DNA of 64,000 nucleotides from Variovorax paradoxus NBRC 15149. GTDB lineage: Bacteria > Pseudomonadota > Gammaproteobacteria > Burkholderiales > Burkholderiaceae_C. How positions within the stretch are numbered: the first letter of the stretch is position 1; each line of letters opens with the position of its first letter. The notes beneath the pieces were generated by a model. The model did not search any database, was not told where the DNA came from, and saw only the letters and a program-made list of their open reading frames with translations. The position numbers and the translations under genes are program-made. Below, in pieces: positions 47,647 through 56,461 of the stretch. The stretch covers positions 2,666,001-2,730,000 of the forward strand of contig NZ_BCUT01000001.1 of assembly GCF_001591365.1 (NCBI RefSeq), read 5' to 3'.

Positions 47647-48608
47647 TGGCGCTGAACGAGAAGGGCGGCACGCCCTGCGTGGCGATCCTGAGCGAGGTGC
47701 TGGACATGGAGTACCTCGCCACGGCCTTCCGCGAGGCCCATCCGGGCATCGACCTGCGCCTGGGCGCGGAACTCGGTGCGCTCGACCAGATCGATGCGGC
47801 CGTCTGCTGGTTTCCGCCGCACGGCCTGCTCGCCCGGATGCCGAAGCTGCGGCTCGTGCAGTCGCTGGCCGCGGGCATCGAGCACATCACGGCCGATGCA
47901 CAGCTGCCGCGCCACCTGCCGCTGTGCCGCATCGTCGACACCGGCATGGCGGCCGGCATGAAGGCCTATGTCTGCTGGGCCGTGGTGCAGCAGCACCGCG
48001 GCATGCGCGCCTACGTTGCGAGTTCCGCGGCCCGCCGATGGGAGGAGCAGCCGATCGAATCGCCGCGCCACCACCGCGTGGGCATTGCGGGCCTGGGCAC
48101 GCTGGGCATGGCCTGCGCCGAGGCGCTGGCCGCCATCGGCTACCCGGTGCGCGGCTGGAGCCGCAGCGCGAAGGAGGCCCTGCCGGCCGGCGTCGAGGGC
48201 TTCCACGGCGCCGCGCAGCTCGATGAATTTCTCTCGGGCTGCGACACGCTGGTGTGCCTGCTGCCGCTCACCGCCGAGACGCACGGTTTTCTCGATGCCG
48301 CGCTGTTCGCCAGGCTGCCGCGCGGCGCGCACCTGATCAACGTCGGCCGCGGCGACCACCTGGTCGAGGCCGACCTGCAGCCGGCGCTCGACGTGGGCCA
48401 GCTCTCGGCGGCCACGCTCGACGCCTTCTCGCAGGAGCCGCTGCCGCCGGACCATCCGTTCTGGGGCGACCCGCGCATCCTCGTCACGCCGCACATCGCC
48501 ACGCGCACCGACAGCCTCGTGATCGCGCGCCAGACGCTCGACAACCTTGCGTCGCTGCGCCAGGGCCGGCGCCCCGCCAACCAGGTCGACCTGGCGCGCG
48601 GCTATTGA
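47646..48608 (+). CDS. D-2-hydroxyacid dehydrogenase (glyoxylate/hydroxypyruvate reductase A-like)
   Basis: 320 residues, NAD(P)-dependent 2-hydroxyacid dehydrogenase of the GhrA branch. The dinucleotide loop is VGIAGLGTLGMACAEALAAIG, followed by CLLPLTAETHGFLDAALFARLPRGAHLINVGRGDHLVEADL, DAFSQEPLPPDHPFWGDPRILVTPHIAT with the catalytic His. It would interconvert a 2-keto acid and its D-hydroxy acid. Translation is coupled to the ABC ATPase gene. Confidence 0.88.
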   Translation: MALNEKGGTPCVAILSEVLDMEYLATAFREAHPGIDLRLGAELGALDQIDAAVCWFPPHGLLARMPKLRLVQSLAAGIEHITADAQLPRHLPLCRIVDTGMAAGMKAYVCWAVVQQHRGMRAYVASSAARRWEEQPIESPRHHRVGIAGLGTLGMACAEALAAIGYPVRGWSRSAKEALPAGVEGFHGAAQLDEFLSGCDTLVCLLPLTAETHGFLDAALFARLPRGAHLINVGRGDHLVEADLQPALDVGQLSAATLDAFSQEPLPPDHPFWGDPRILVTPHIATRTDSLVIARQTLDNLASLRQGRRPANQVDLARGY

Positions 48609-48638
48609 TCGAACTCCCTACACAACGGAACCGCCTTC

Positions 48639-50009
48639 ATGAACGCCAGCACGCACGCAGAGAACGCCGCCAACGACATCGCCGCGCATCTGCATCCCTT
48701 CACCAACCTTGCGACGCATCCGCAGCTCGGCCCGCTGGTGATCCAGCGCGGCGATGGCATCTTCGTGGAGGACGACCAGGGCCGCCGCTATCTCGAGGCG
48801 ATGTCGGGCCTGTGGTGCGCCTCGCTGGGCTTCAGCAACGCACGCCTCGCCAAGGCCGGCAGCGAAGCGCTGCACGGGCTGCCGTACTACCACACCTTCA
48901 ACGGCCGCTCCAACCCGGCCGCCATCGCGCTGGCCGAAAAACTGCTCGCGCTGGCGCCGGTGCCGATGTCCAAGGTGTTCTTCGCCAACTCGGGTTCGGA
49001 GGCCAACGACTCCGCGGTCAAGCTGGTCTGGTACTACCACAACGCCATCGGCAAGCCTGAAAAGAAAAAGATCATCGCGCGCCGCAACGCGTACCACGGC
49101 GTCACCGTCGCGGCCGCGAGCCTGAGCGGCCTGGTGCCGAACCACCGCGACTTCGACCTGCCGATCGACCGCATCCTGCATGTCGACTGCCCGCACCATT
49201 TCCGCTACGCCGAAGCCGGTGAGAGCGAGCAAGACTTCGCGACGCGGCTGGCCGCTGCGCTCGAGCAGCGCATCCTCGACGAAGGCCCCCACACGGTCGG
49301 CGCCTTCATCGCCGAGCCCGTGATGGGCGCGGGCGGCGTGCTGGTGCCGCCGGCCACCTACTTCGACAAGGTGCAGAAGGTGCTGGCCAGGTACGAGGTG
49401 CTGCTGATCGCCGACGAGGTGATCTGCGGCTTCGGCCGCACCGGCCAGATGTTCGGCTCGGCCACCTTCGGCTTGAAGCCCGACATCCTGACCGCGGCCA
49501 AGGCGCTCTCGTCGGGCTATGTGCCGATCTCGGCCGTGATGGTCAACGAGAAGGTGCATGCGGCCGTGGCCGCCAACAGCGGCAAGATCGGCACCTTCGG
49601 CCACGGCTTCACCTACTCGGGCCATCCGGTGGCTTGCGCCATTGCGCTGGAGACGCTCAAGGTCTACGAGGACGAGAACATCCTCGCGCACGTGCAGTCG
49701 CTGGTGCCGCAATTCCAGCAAGGGCTGCAGAGTTACGCCGGGCGAAAGTACGTCGGCGAGGTGCGCGGCGTGGGGCTCATCGGCGCAATCGAGCAGTATG
49801 CCGACCCCGCCAGGCGCACGCCCTTCGATCCCGCGCAGAAGGCCGGCGCACGCCTCGCCGAACTCGCGCTGGCGCAGGGGCTCATCGTGCGCGCGATGGG
49901 CGACTCCATCGCCTTCTGCCCGCCGCTCATCATCACGGCCGAACAGGTCGACGACATGTTCGCGCGCTTCGCCCGCGCGATGGCGATCTTCGAGGAAAGC
50001 TTCGCGTGA
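48639..50009 (+). CDS. Class III aminotransferase, omega-amine:pyruvate / putrescine (SpuC-like)
   Basis: 456 residues, PLP-dependent class III aminotransferase. SGLWCASLGFSNARLAKAGSEALHGLPYYHTFNGRSNP, VFFANSGSEANDSAVKLVWYYHNAIG and LLIADEVICGFGRTGQMFG mark the family; K288 in TAAKALSSGY is the Schiff-base lysine. The first motif is close to SpuC-type putrescine-pyruvate and omega-aminotransferases. This fits transamination of a diamine or omega-amino acid taken up by the upstream ABC transporter. Confidence 0.9.
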   Translation: MNASTHAENAANDIAAHLHPFTNLATHPQLGPLVIQRGDGIFVEDDQGRRYLEAMSGLWCASLGFSNARLAKAGSEALHGLPYYHTFNGRSNPAAIALAEKLLALAPVPMSKVFFANSGSEANDSAVKLVWYYHNAIGKPEKKKIIARRNAYHGVTVAAASLSGLVPNHRDFDLPIDRILHVDCPHHFRYAEAGESEQDFATRLAAALEQRILDEGPHTVGAFIAEPVMGAGGVLVPPATYFDKVQKVLARYEVLLIADEVICGFGRTGQMFGSATFGLKPDILTAAKALSSGYVPISAVMVNEKVHAAVAANSGKIGTFGHGFTYSGHPVACAIALETLKVYEDENILAHVQSLVPQFQQGLQSYAGRKYVGEVRGVGLIGAIEQYADPARRTPFDPAQKAGARLAELALAQGLIVRAMGDSIAFCPPLIITAEQVDDMFARFARAMAIFEESFA

Positions 50010-50058
50010 AGGCCTTCTGCACGGACGAGAGCTTCCCGCGGGGCTTCCAGGCCGAGCG

Positions 50059-50985
50059 ATGAGCACCGCCGCCACGGCTCTCGCACTGCACCCCGCGGGC
50101 TCCAGGCGCGCCGGCGTGGCGCTGTTCTTCTGCGCACTGGTGGCCTTTGCTTCCTACGACGCGTTCTGCAAGTACATGCTGCAGTTCTACCCGGCGCCCT
50201 TCGTCAACGTGATGCGCTACGTCGCGGTGAGCGGCATTGCCTTGGCGATGCTGCTGCGCCATGGCGACCTGCGCATGTGGCGCACGCCGCACAAGCCCTT
50301 GCTGCTGCTGCGCGGGCTGATGCTCGCGACGGTGGCCACCTGCTTCATGACGGCGCTCATCTGGATGCCGCTGGCCGAGGCCACGGCCATCTACTTCACC
50401 GCGCCGCTTCTGATGGTGGCGCTGTCGCCGTGGCTGTTGGGCGAGCAGGTGCGGCGCAGCCGCTGGGTGGCGGTGACGGTCGGCTTCGGCGGCATGTTGC
50501 TGATCGTGCGGCCGGGCGCCGACCTGCCGCTGCTCGGCACGGTGCTGATGGCGGTGGCCGCCGTCTGCTACGCGATCTTCCAGCTGCTCACGCGGCGGCT
50601 CGCGGGCCTGGTCGCGGGGCCGGTGCAGTACGCCTGGACCGCGCTGGCCTGCTTCGTCGTCACGCTGCTGCCCGCGCCCTTCTTCCTGCCCGCCCACCCG
50701 CCGCCCTGGGGCGACGTGGCGCTGCTGCTCGCGGGCGGCGCCTGCAGCGCGGCGGCGCAGTGGCTGCTGCTGGCTGCCTTCGAGCGCGTCGAGGCCTCCA
50801 CGCTGGCGCCGCTCAACTACTTCCAGCTGCTGCTGGCCGTGGCCTTCAGCACCTTCTGGTTCCGCCGGCCGCCCGACGCGATCGCGATGGCCGGCATCGC
50901 GCTGATCATGGCGGCGGGCATCTACCTGGCGCGCGCGGGGCGGGGCCTGAAGACCGCACCGGCTGCGCCAGATGCCATCCGGTGA
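50059..50985 (+). CDS. DMT-superfamily (EamA) transporter
   Basis: 308 residues with ten predicted transmembrane helices in two EamA repeats: FFCALVAFASYDAFCKYMLQFYPAPFVNVMRY opens the first and VLMAVAAVCYAIFQLLTRRLAG the second. Probable exporter or importer of a small metabolite; substrate unknown. It starts 49 bp after the aminotransferase stop. Confidence 0.85.
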   Translation: MSTAATALALHPAGSRRAGVALFFCALVAFASYDAFCKYMLQFYPAPFVNVMRYVAVSGIALAMLLRHGDLRMWRTPHKPLLLLRGLMLATVATCFMTALIWMPLAEATAIYFTAPLLMVALSPWLLGEQVRRSRWVAVTVGFGGMLLIVRPGADLPLLGTVLMAVAAVCYAIFQLLTRRLAGLVAGPVQYAWTALACFVVTLLPAPFFLPAHPPPWGDVALLLAGGACSAAAQWLLLAAFERVEASTLAPLNYFQLLLAVAFSTFWFRRPPDAIAMAGIALIMAAGIYLARAGRGLKTAPAAPDAIR

Positions 50986-51025
50986 AGAATCGCCCCTGGC
51001 GCATACCAATGACGAGACAAGCAAC

Positions 51026-51760
51026 ATGGCAATTTCCACAATTTCTCCTCCTCCTCCTGCTGCCGACGCGGCCCTGTTCGAATCGGTCGAGTCGACCGAC
51101 CTCGTCGGCCTGGTCGAGGCCCAGCTGACGCGCGCCATCGTCGAAGGCCGCCTGGCGCCCGGCAGCCGCATCGTCGAGGCCGACATCGCGCGCCGCATGG
51201 GCGTGAGCCGCGCGCCCGTGCGCGAGGCGGCGCGGCGGCTCGAGCGTCAGGGCGTGCTGGTCGCCAAGCCGCGCCACGGCTTCGCGGTGCGGACCATCAG
51301 CGTGCAGGAGATCGACGACCTGTTCGAAGTGCGCCTGAGCCTCGAGCTGACTTCGATCGAGCTGGCCTGCCGCAAGGCCGACGACGCGGGCATCGCGCGC
51401 GTGCAGGCGCTGGTCGAGGCCATGGTGCGCGAGGCCAACACGCAGCCGCAGCACCACCGCATCGCCAACGACCTGGCGCTGCACACGCTGATCTGCGAGC
51501 TCTCGGGCAACGCGCACCTGCACCGCATCTTCATGAACACGCAGACCGAGATGCAGATGATCATCGCGCTGATCGACGCGGTCTACCACGACCCCACCGC
51601 CATGGCCGAGACCCACCGCCCCATCGTCGATGCCCTGGTGCGCCGCGACCCCGAGGCCGCCAAGGCCGCGATGCGCGTGCACCTGGAAGATGCCTGGCAG
51701 CACGTGCGCGCGCTGTTCGTGAAGCAGCACGGCGCCGCGCCCCTTCCCGCCAATGCCTGA
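51026..51760 (+). CDS. GntR-family transcriptional regulator (FCD type)
   Basis: 244 residues. Winged helix: VEAQLTRAIVEGRLAPGSRIVEADIARRMGVSRAPVREAARRLERQGVLV; FCD effector domain with EVRLSLELTSIELACRKADD. The proline-rich start (MAISTISPPPPAADAA) is a disordered tail. Located centrally in the catabolic region, immediately before the amidohydrolase gene, so it is the most likely local regulator; the palindromes at 41.6 kb are candidate sites. Confidence 0.87.
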   Translation: MAISTISPPPPAADAALFESVESTDLVGLVEAQLTRAIVEGRLAPGSRIVEADIARRMGVSRAPVREAARRLERQGVLVAKPRHGFAVRTISVQEIDDLFEVRLSLELTSIELACRKADDAGIARVQALVEAMVREANTQPQHHRIANDLALHTLICELSGNAHLHRIFMNTQTEMQMIIALIDAVYHDPTAMAETHRPIVDALVRRDPEAAKAAMRVHLEDAWQHVRALFVKQHGAAPLPANA

Positions 51761-51778
51761 GACCGGAGAAACACACCG

Positions 51779-52807
51779 ATGAAAGTCGTCTACAGCGACA
51801 CCCACAAGGACCACGACCCGCAGCTCTTCATGGTGCGCGGCAAGCTCAAGCGCAGCAACGAGCAGCCCGAGCGCGCCTTCCGCCTGCTCGAGGCGGTACA
51901 ACGGGAGGGCCACGAGATCGTTGCTCCGCGCGACTTCGGCGCCGGCCCGCGCGCCGCCATCCACACGCCCGAGTACCTGCGCTTTCTCGAGACCGCCTAC
52001 GCGCGCTGGCAGCTGCTGGACGATCCGTCCGAAGAGGTGATGCCCAACATCCATCCGTTCCCGGGCCAGCCCTGCACCTACCCCGACAGCGTGGTCGGCC
52101 AGGCCGGCTTCCACATGGGCGACAACGCCTGCTCGATCGGCGCGCGCACCTGGGAGGCCGCCGTCGCCTCGGCCAACATGGCGACGCATGCCGCGCAGCT
52201 CGTGCGGGGTGGCGAGCGCGCGGCCTATGCGCTGTGCCGCCCGCCCGGCCACCACGCGTATGCCGACCGCGCCAACGGCTTCTGCTACCTCAACAACGTG
52301 GCGATTGCCGCGCAGCACCTGCGCGGCGTGCACGATCGCGTGGCGATCCTCGACATCGACGTGCACCACGGCAACGGCACACAAGGCATCTTCTACCGCC
52401 GCGCCGACGTGCTGACCATCTCGCTGCACGGCGACCCGCGCAACTTCACGCCCTTCTTCATCGGTCACGCGCACGAGCGCGGCGAAGGCGAAGGCCTGGG
52501 CTACAACATCAACAAGCCGCTCGCGCTGGGTACCGACATCGACGGCTACCTGCCCGCGCTGCGCGACGCCTGCGACAGCATCCGCGCCTATGCGCCTGGC
52601 GCGCTGGTGGTGGCGCTGGGCCTCGACGCGCACGAGCGCGATCCCTACAAGGGCATGAAGATCCAGACCGCCGGCTTCGCCGTGCTGCTGGCCGAGATCG
52701 CGCGCCTGGGACTGCCGACGGTGCTGGTGCAGGAAGGCGGCTATCTGTCCGATGACCTGGGGCCCAACATCGCGAGCGCGCTGCGCGGTTTCGAGAGCGC
52801 GGCATGA
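51779..52807 (+). CDS. Acetylpolyamine amidohydrolase / histone-deacetylase family
   Basis: 342 residues of the arginase-deacetylase fold. The zinc site and proton-shuttle residues are visible: CRPPGHHAYADRANGFCYLNNVAIAAQ (tandem His), ILDIDVHHGNGTQGIFY (Asp-x-His), VVALGLDAHERDP (second Asp) and VLVQEGGYL (catalytic Tyr). It opens MKVVYSDTHKDHDP, as in acetylpolyamine amidohydrolases. Expected reaction: removal of acetyl from an N-acetylated polyamine or related amide in the cytoplasm. Its stop overlaps the kinase start by ATGA. Confidence 0.88.
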   Translation: MKVVYSDTHKDHDPQLFMVRGKLKRSNEQPERAFRLLEAVQREGHEIVAPRDFGAGPRAAIHTPEYLRFLETAYARWQLLDDPSEEVMPNIHPFPGQPCTYPDSVVGQAGFHMGDNACSIGARTWEAAVASANMATHAAQLVRGGERAAYALCRPPGHHAYADRANGFCYLNNVAIAAQHLRGVHDRVAILDIDVHHGNGTQGIFYRRADVLTISLHGDPRNFTPFFIGHAHERGEGEGLGYNINKPLALGTDIDGYLPALRDACDSIRAYAPGALVVALGLDAHERDPYKGMKIQTAGFAVLLAEIARLGLPTVLVQEGGYLSDDLGPNIASALRGFESAA

Positions 52808-53859
52808 CGATTGCAGAGTTCGCCGACACGCAGGTGCTCAGCGAAGCCTCGCCCGCGCTCGACGGCGCCTGGGTGCGCGAACTCGCGCGCGAGCACTACG
52901 GCATCGACGGCGAGATGAAGCCGCTGACCGGCGAGCGCGACCGCAACTACCGGCTCGAGCGCGCCGCCGACGGCGCCCGCTTCATGCTGAAGATCTCGCA
53001 CCCGGCCGAGACCGCGCTGGTCGCCGACTTCCAGACCCAGGCCCTGCTGCATCTCGCGGCCGTCGACCCGGGTCTGCCGGTGCAGCGCATCGTGCCGACG
53101 CGGGACGGCGCCGCCTCCTTGACCTGCGATCCGGGCGACGGCCTGCCGCGCGTGGTGCGCCTTTTCAGCTACCTGCCCGGCCTGCCGCTGCCCGAGGCGC
53201 CGCGCACGCCGCTGCAGCAGCAGAACCTCGCGCGCATGCTGGCCCGGCTCGACGTGGCGCTCGCGGGCTTCGACCATCCGGCCGGCGACCTGCCGCTGCC
53301 CTGGGACCTGCAGCGCGCCGACAGCGTGCGCGGCCTGCTCGCGCACATCGCCGAGCCGGAGCGCCGCGCGCTGGCCGCCGCCGCGCTCGACCGCTTCGAG
53401 CGCGATGCCAAGCCGGTGCTGCGCACGCTGCCCGCACAGCCGATCCACAACGACTTCAACATCTACAACCTGCTGGTCGACCCGGCCGACACCGACCGCA
53501 TTGCCGCGATCCTCGACTTCGGCGACATGGTGCGCGCGCCGTGCATCAACGACCTGGCCGTGGCCGCCGCCTACCAGGCCGGCACCGGCGACGATCCGCT
53601 CGCGGCCATCGTGCCGCTGGTGGCCGCCTACCACGCCGTGCGGCCGCTGTCGCCGGCCGAGATCGGCGTGCTGTTCGACCTGATCGCCGCGCGGCTCGTG
53701 ATGGTGGTGGCCATCAGCGGCTGGCGCGCCGCGCGCTATCCCGAGAACGCGCCCTACCTGCTGCGCAACAACCCGCTGTCGTGGGCGCGGCTGCAGGCTT
53801 GCGAGCGCGTCGGCAGCGCCGCGGCGACAGCAGCCTTTCGCCGCGCGCTGAACCTCTGA
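52804..53859 (+). CDS. APH-fold small-molecule kinase (hydroxylysine kinase-like)
   Basis: 351 residues of the aminoglycoside phosphotransferase/choline-kinase fold. The catalytic loop is IHNDFNIYNLLVD (H-N-D-x4-N) and the metal loop ILDFGDM; an N-terminal nucleotide lobe contains ERDRNYRLER and RFMLKISHP with the ATP lysine. It is coupled to the amidohydrolase upstream and to a phospholyase-like class III enzyme 10 bp downstream. In animals and some bacteria, kinases of this type phosphorylate 5-hydroxylysine or ethanolamine before a PLP phospholyase acts, so a hydroxylated amine is the best guess for the substrate. Confidence 0.8.
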   Translation: MTIAEFADTQVLSEASPALDGAWVRELAREHYGIDGEMKPLTGERDRNYRLERAADGARFMLKISHPAETALVADFQTQALLHLAAVDPGLPVQRIVPTRDGAASLTCDPGDGLPRVVRLFSYLPGLPLPEAPRTPLQQQNLARMLARLDVALAGFDHPAGDLPLPWDLQRADSVRGLLAHIAEPERRALAAAALDRFERDAKPVLRTLPAQPIHNDFNIYNLLVDPADTDRIAAILDFGDMVRAPCINDLAVAAAYQAGTGDDPLAAIVPLVAAYHAVRPLSPAEIGVLFDLIAARLVMVVAISGWRAARYPENAPYLLRNNPLSWARLQACERVGSAAATAAFRRALNL

Positions 53860-53869
53860 GAGACCGCCC

Positions 53870-55153
53870 ATGACTTCCCTCGCCCCTTCGACCCAGGCCC
53901 TGGTCGAGCGCCGCGCGCGCGTGCTCGGCCCGGCCTACCGCCTGTTCTACGAGACGCCGCTGCACCCGGTGCGTGGCGAAGGCGTGTGGCTGTACGACGC
54001 CGAGGGCCGGCCCCATCTCGACGCCTACAACAACGTCGCCTCCGTCGGCCATTGCCACCCACACGTGGTCGAGGCCATCGCGCGCCAGGCCGGCGTGCTC
54101 AACACCCACACGCGCTACCTGCACGAAGGCGTGCTCGACTACGCCGAGCGGCTGCTCGCCACCCTGCCGGCCGAGCTCGCACACGCGATGTTCACCTGCA
54201 CCGGCAGCGAGGCCAACGACCTTGCGATGCGCATCGCACGCGCACACACCAAAGCCGAGGGGCTGATCGTCACGCGCTTTGCGTACCACGGCGTCACCGC
54301 GTCCATCGCCGAGGCTTCGCCCTCGCTCGGCAAGTTCGTGCAGCTCGGCGATGCGGTGCGCACCGTGCCTGCGCCCGACAGCTACCGCATCGCGCCCGGC
54401 GAACTGGGCCGCGCGTTCGCGAACGGCGTGCGCGAGGCCATCGCCGACCTGAAGGCGCACGGCATGCGCCCGGCCGCGCTGATGGTCGACACTGTGTTCT
54501 CGAGCGATGGCATCTTCACCGACCCGCCGGGCTTCATGGCCGAGGCGGTGGACGCGGTGCGCGAGGCCGGCGGCCTCTTCATCGCCGACGAAGTGCAGCC
54601 CGGCCTCGGCCGCACCGGCGACGCGTTCTGGGGCTTCCAGCGGCACGGCGTGGTGCCCGACATCGTCACCATGGGCAAGCCGCTGGGCGCCGGCCACCCG
54701 CTGGCCGGCCTCGCGGTGCGGCCCGAGGCGCTGGCCGCCTTCGGCCGCGAGTGCCGCTACTTCAACACCTTCGGCGGCAATCCGGTGTCGATGGCCGCGG
54801 GCATGGCGGTGCTCGACGTGGTCGAGCGCGAAGGCCTGATGGCCAACGCGCAGCGCGTCGGCCGTTACCTGCGTGCGCAGATCGCGAAGCTCGCCGAGCG
54901 CCATGCGCTGATCGGCGACGTGCGCGGCGCGGGCCTGTTCGTGGGCGTGGAGCTCGTCACCGACCGCCGCACCCGCACGCCCGCCACCGCGGAAACCGCG
55001 CGCATCGTCAACGGCCTGCGCGAGCGGCAGGTGCTGCTGAGCGCCACCGGCGAACATGCCAACACGCTCAAGATCCGCCCGCCGCTGGTGTTCTCCGAAG
55101 CCCATGCCGACCTGCTGGCCGAGACGCTCGGGCAGGTGCTGGCCGGCCTCTGA
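53870..55153 (+). CDS. Class III PLP enzyme, phospholyase-like (AGXT2L/ETNPPL relatives)
   Basis: 427 residues, class III aminotransferase fold with K270 in TMGKPLGAGHP as the PLP lysine. The N-terminal block YNNVASVGHCHPHVVEAIARQAGVLNTHTRYLHEGVLDYAERLLATLP is the pattern of ethanolamine-phosphate and phosphohydroxylysine phospholyases, rather than of acetylornithine aminotransferases. In that family, phosphate and ammonia are eliminated to give an aldehyde. The directly upstream kinase supplies the context. True aminotransferase activity cannot be ruled out from sequence. Confidence 0.82.
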   Translation: MTSLAPSTQALVERRARVLGPAYRLFYETPLHPVRGEGVWLYDAEGRPHLDAYNNVASVGHCHPHVVEAIARQAGVLNTHTRYLHEGVLDYAERLLATLPAELAHAMFTCTGSEANDLAMRIARAHTKAEGLIVTRFAYHGVTASIAEASPSLGKFVQLGDAVRTVPAPDSYRIAPGELGRAFANGVREAIADLKAHGMRPAALMVDTVFSSDGIFTDPPGFMAEAVDAVREAGGLFIADEVQPGLGRTGDAFWGFQRHGVVPDIVTMGKPLGAGHPLAGLAVRPEALAAFGRECRYFNTFGGNPVSMAAGMAVLDVVEREGLMANAQRVGRYLRAQIAKLAERHALIGDVRGAGLFVGVELVTDRRTRTPATAETARIVNGLRERQVLLSATGEHANTLKIRPPLVFSEAHADLLAETLGQVLAGL

Positions 55154-55237
55154 CCAATCGCCTCTTCGCTGCTGCGCGTGGCGCCGATCGCCACCTTGCG
55201 CCAGAATCATTCGACCCCACGACCCTTGCCTGCCACC

Positions 55238-56443
55238 ATGAACATCGTCGATTCCTTTGCCGCCCACGCCTCCCGCTTCGTCGATATCCGGCGCGACATC
55301 CATGCCCATCCCGAGCTCGGCTTCGAGGAGCACCGCACCTCCGAAAAGGTGGCGGGCCTGCTCGCCGAATGGGGCATCGAGGTGCACCGCGGCATTGCCG
55401 GCACCGGCCTGGTCGGCGTGCTGCGCAAGGGCAGCGGCACACGCACCATCGGCCTGCGCGCCGACATGGATGCGCTGCCGCTGCACGAGGCCAACGAGTT
55501 CGCCCACAAGTCCACGCACGCCGGCCGCATGCATGCCTGCGGCCACGACGGCCACACCACCATGCTGCTGGCCGCCGCCTGGCACCTGTCGCAGCAGGGG
55601 CCCGATGACTTCGACGGCACCGTGCATTTCATCTTCCAGCCCGCCGAGGAGATGGGCAAGGCCGGCGCGAAGAAGATGATCCAGGACGGCCTGTTCGAGC
55701 GCTTTCCGTGCGACGCGGTCTTTGCGCTGCACAACTTCCCGGTCGGCGACGTGGGCCGCTTCGCGCTCAACGAAGGCGCGCTGATGGCCTCGAGCAACAC
55801 CTACAAGATCACCGTGCGCGGGCGCGGGACGCACGCCTCGATGCCGCACACCGGCATCGACCCGGTGGCCGCGGTGGTCACGCTCGCGCAGCAGCTGCAG
55901 ACCATCGTGCCGCGCACCATTCAGAGCACCGAGCGCGCCCTGCTCGCGGTCACGCAGCTGCAGGGCTCGGATGCGCCCAACGTGATTCCCGACGTGGCCA
56001 CGGTGGGCGGCACGATCCGCACCTTCTCCATCGAGGCCATCGACAAGATCGAGGCACGCCTGCGCGAAGTGGCGGCGGGTGTGGCCGCGGCGCACGGCTG
56101 CACGGCCGAGGTCTTCTTCAACCGCTCCTCGCCGCCGGTGGTCAATCACCCGGCCGAGGCGCGCTTTGCCGCGGGCGTGATGCGCGAGGTGGTGGGCGAC
56201 GGCATGGTCACCGACAACTTCCCCGCCGTGATGGGCGCCGAGGACTTCGCGCACATGCTGCTCGCGCGGCCCGGCTGCTATGCGTTTCTCGGCAATGGCG
56301 ACGGCGACCACCGGCCCGACGGCCACGGTCCCGGCCCTTGCATCATCCACAACACCTCGTTCGACTTCAACGACGAGATCATTCCGATCGGCGCCAGCTA
56401 CTTCGTGAAGCTGGTGCAGCGCTGGCTGCCCGCGGGCGGCTGA
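55238..56443 (+). CDS. M20-family amidohydrolase (aminoacylase/hippurate-hydrolase type)
   Basis: 401 residues of the M20D peptidase fold. Metal ligands and acid/base appear in MHACGHDGHTTMLL, FIFQPAEEMGKAGAKKMI and the late His in the C-terminal part; the dimerisation domain starts near residue 185 (YKITVRGRGTHASMPHTGIDPV). Members hydrolyse N-acyl amino acids such as hippurate, indole-3-acetyl conjugates or N-acetyl-diamino acids. In this cluster it may release an acyl group from an imported conjugate. Confidence 0.88.
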   Translation: MNIVDSFAAHASRFVDIRRDIHAHPELGFEEHRTSEKVAGLLAEWGIEVHRGIAGTGLVGVLRKGSGTRTIGLRADMDALPLHEANEFAHKSTHAGRMHACGHDGHTTMLLAAAWHLSQQGPDDFDGTVHFIFQPAEEMGKAGAKKMIQDGLFERFPCDAVFALHNFPVGDVGRFALNEGALMASSNTYKITVRGRGTHASMPHTGIDPVAAVVTLAQQLQTIVPRTIQSTERALLAVTQLQGSDAPNVIPDVATVGGTIRTFSIEAIDKIEARLREVAAGVAAAHGCTAEVFFNRSSPPVVNHPAEARFAAGVMREVVGDGMVTDNFPAVMGAEDFAHMLLARPGCYAFLGNGDGDHRPDGHGPGPCIIHNTSFDFNDEIIPIGASYFVKLVQRWLPAGG

Positions 56444-56461
56444 GATCTTTCACTGCCAACG

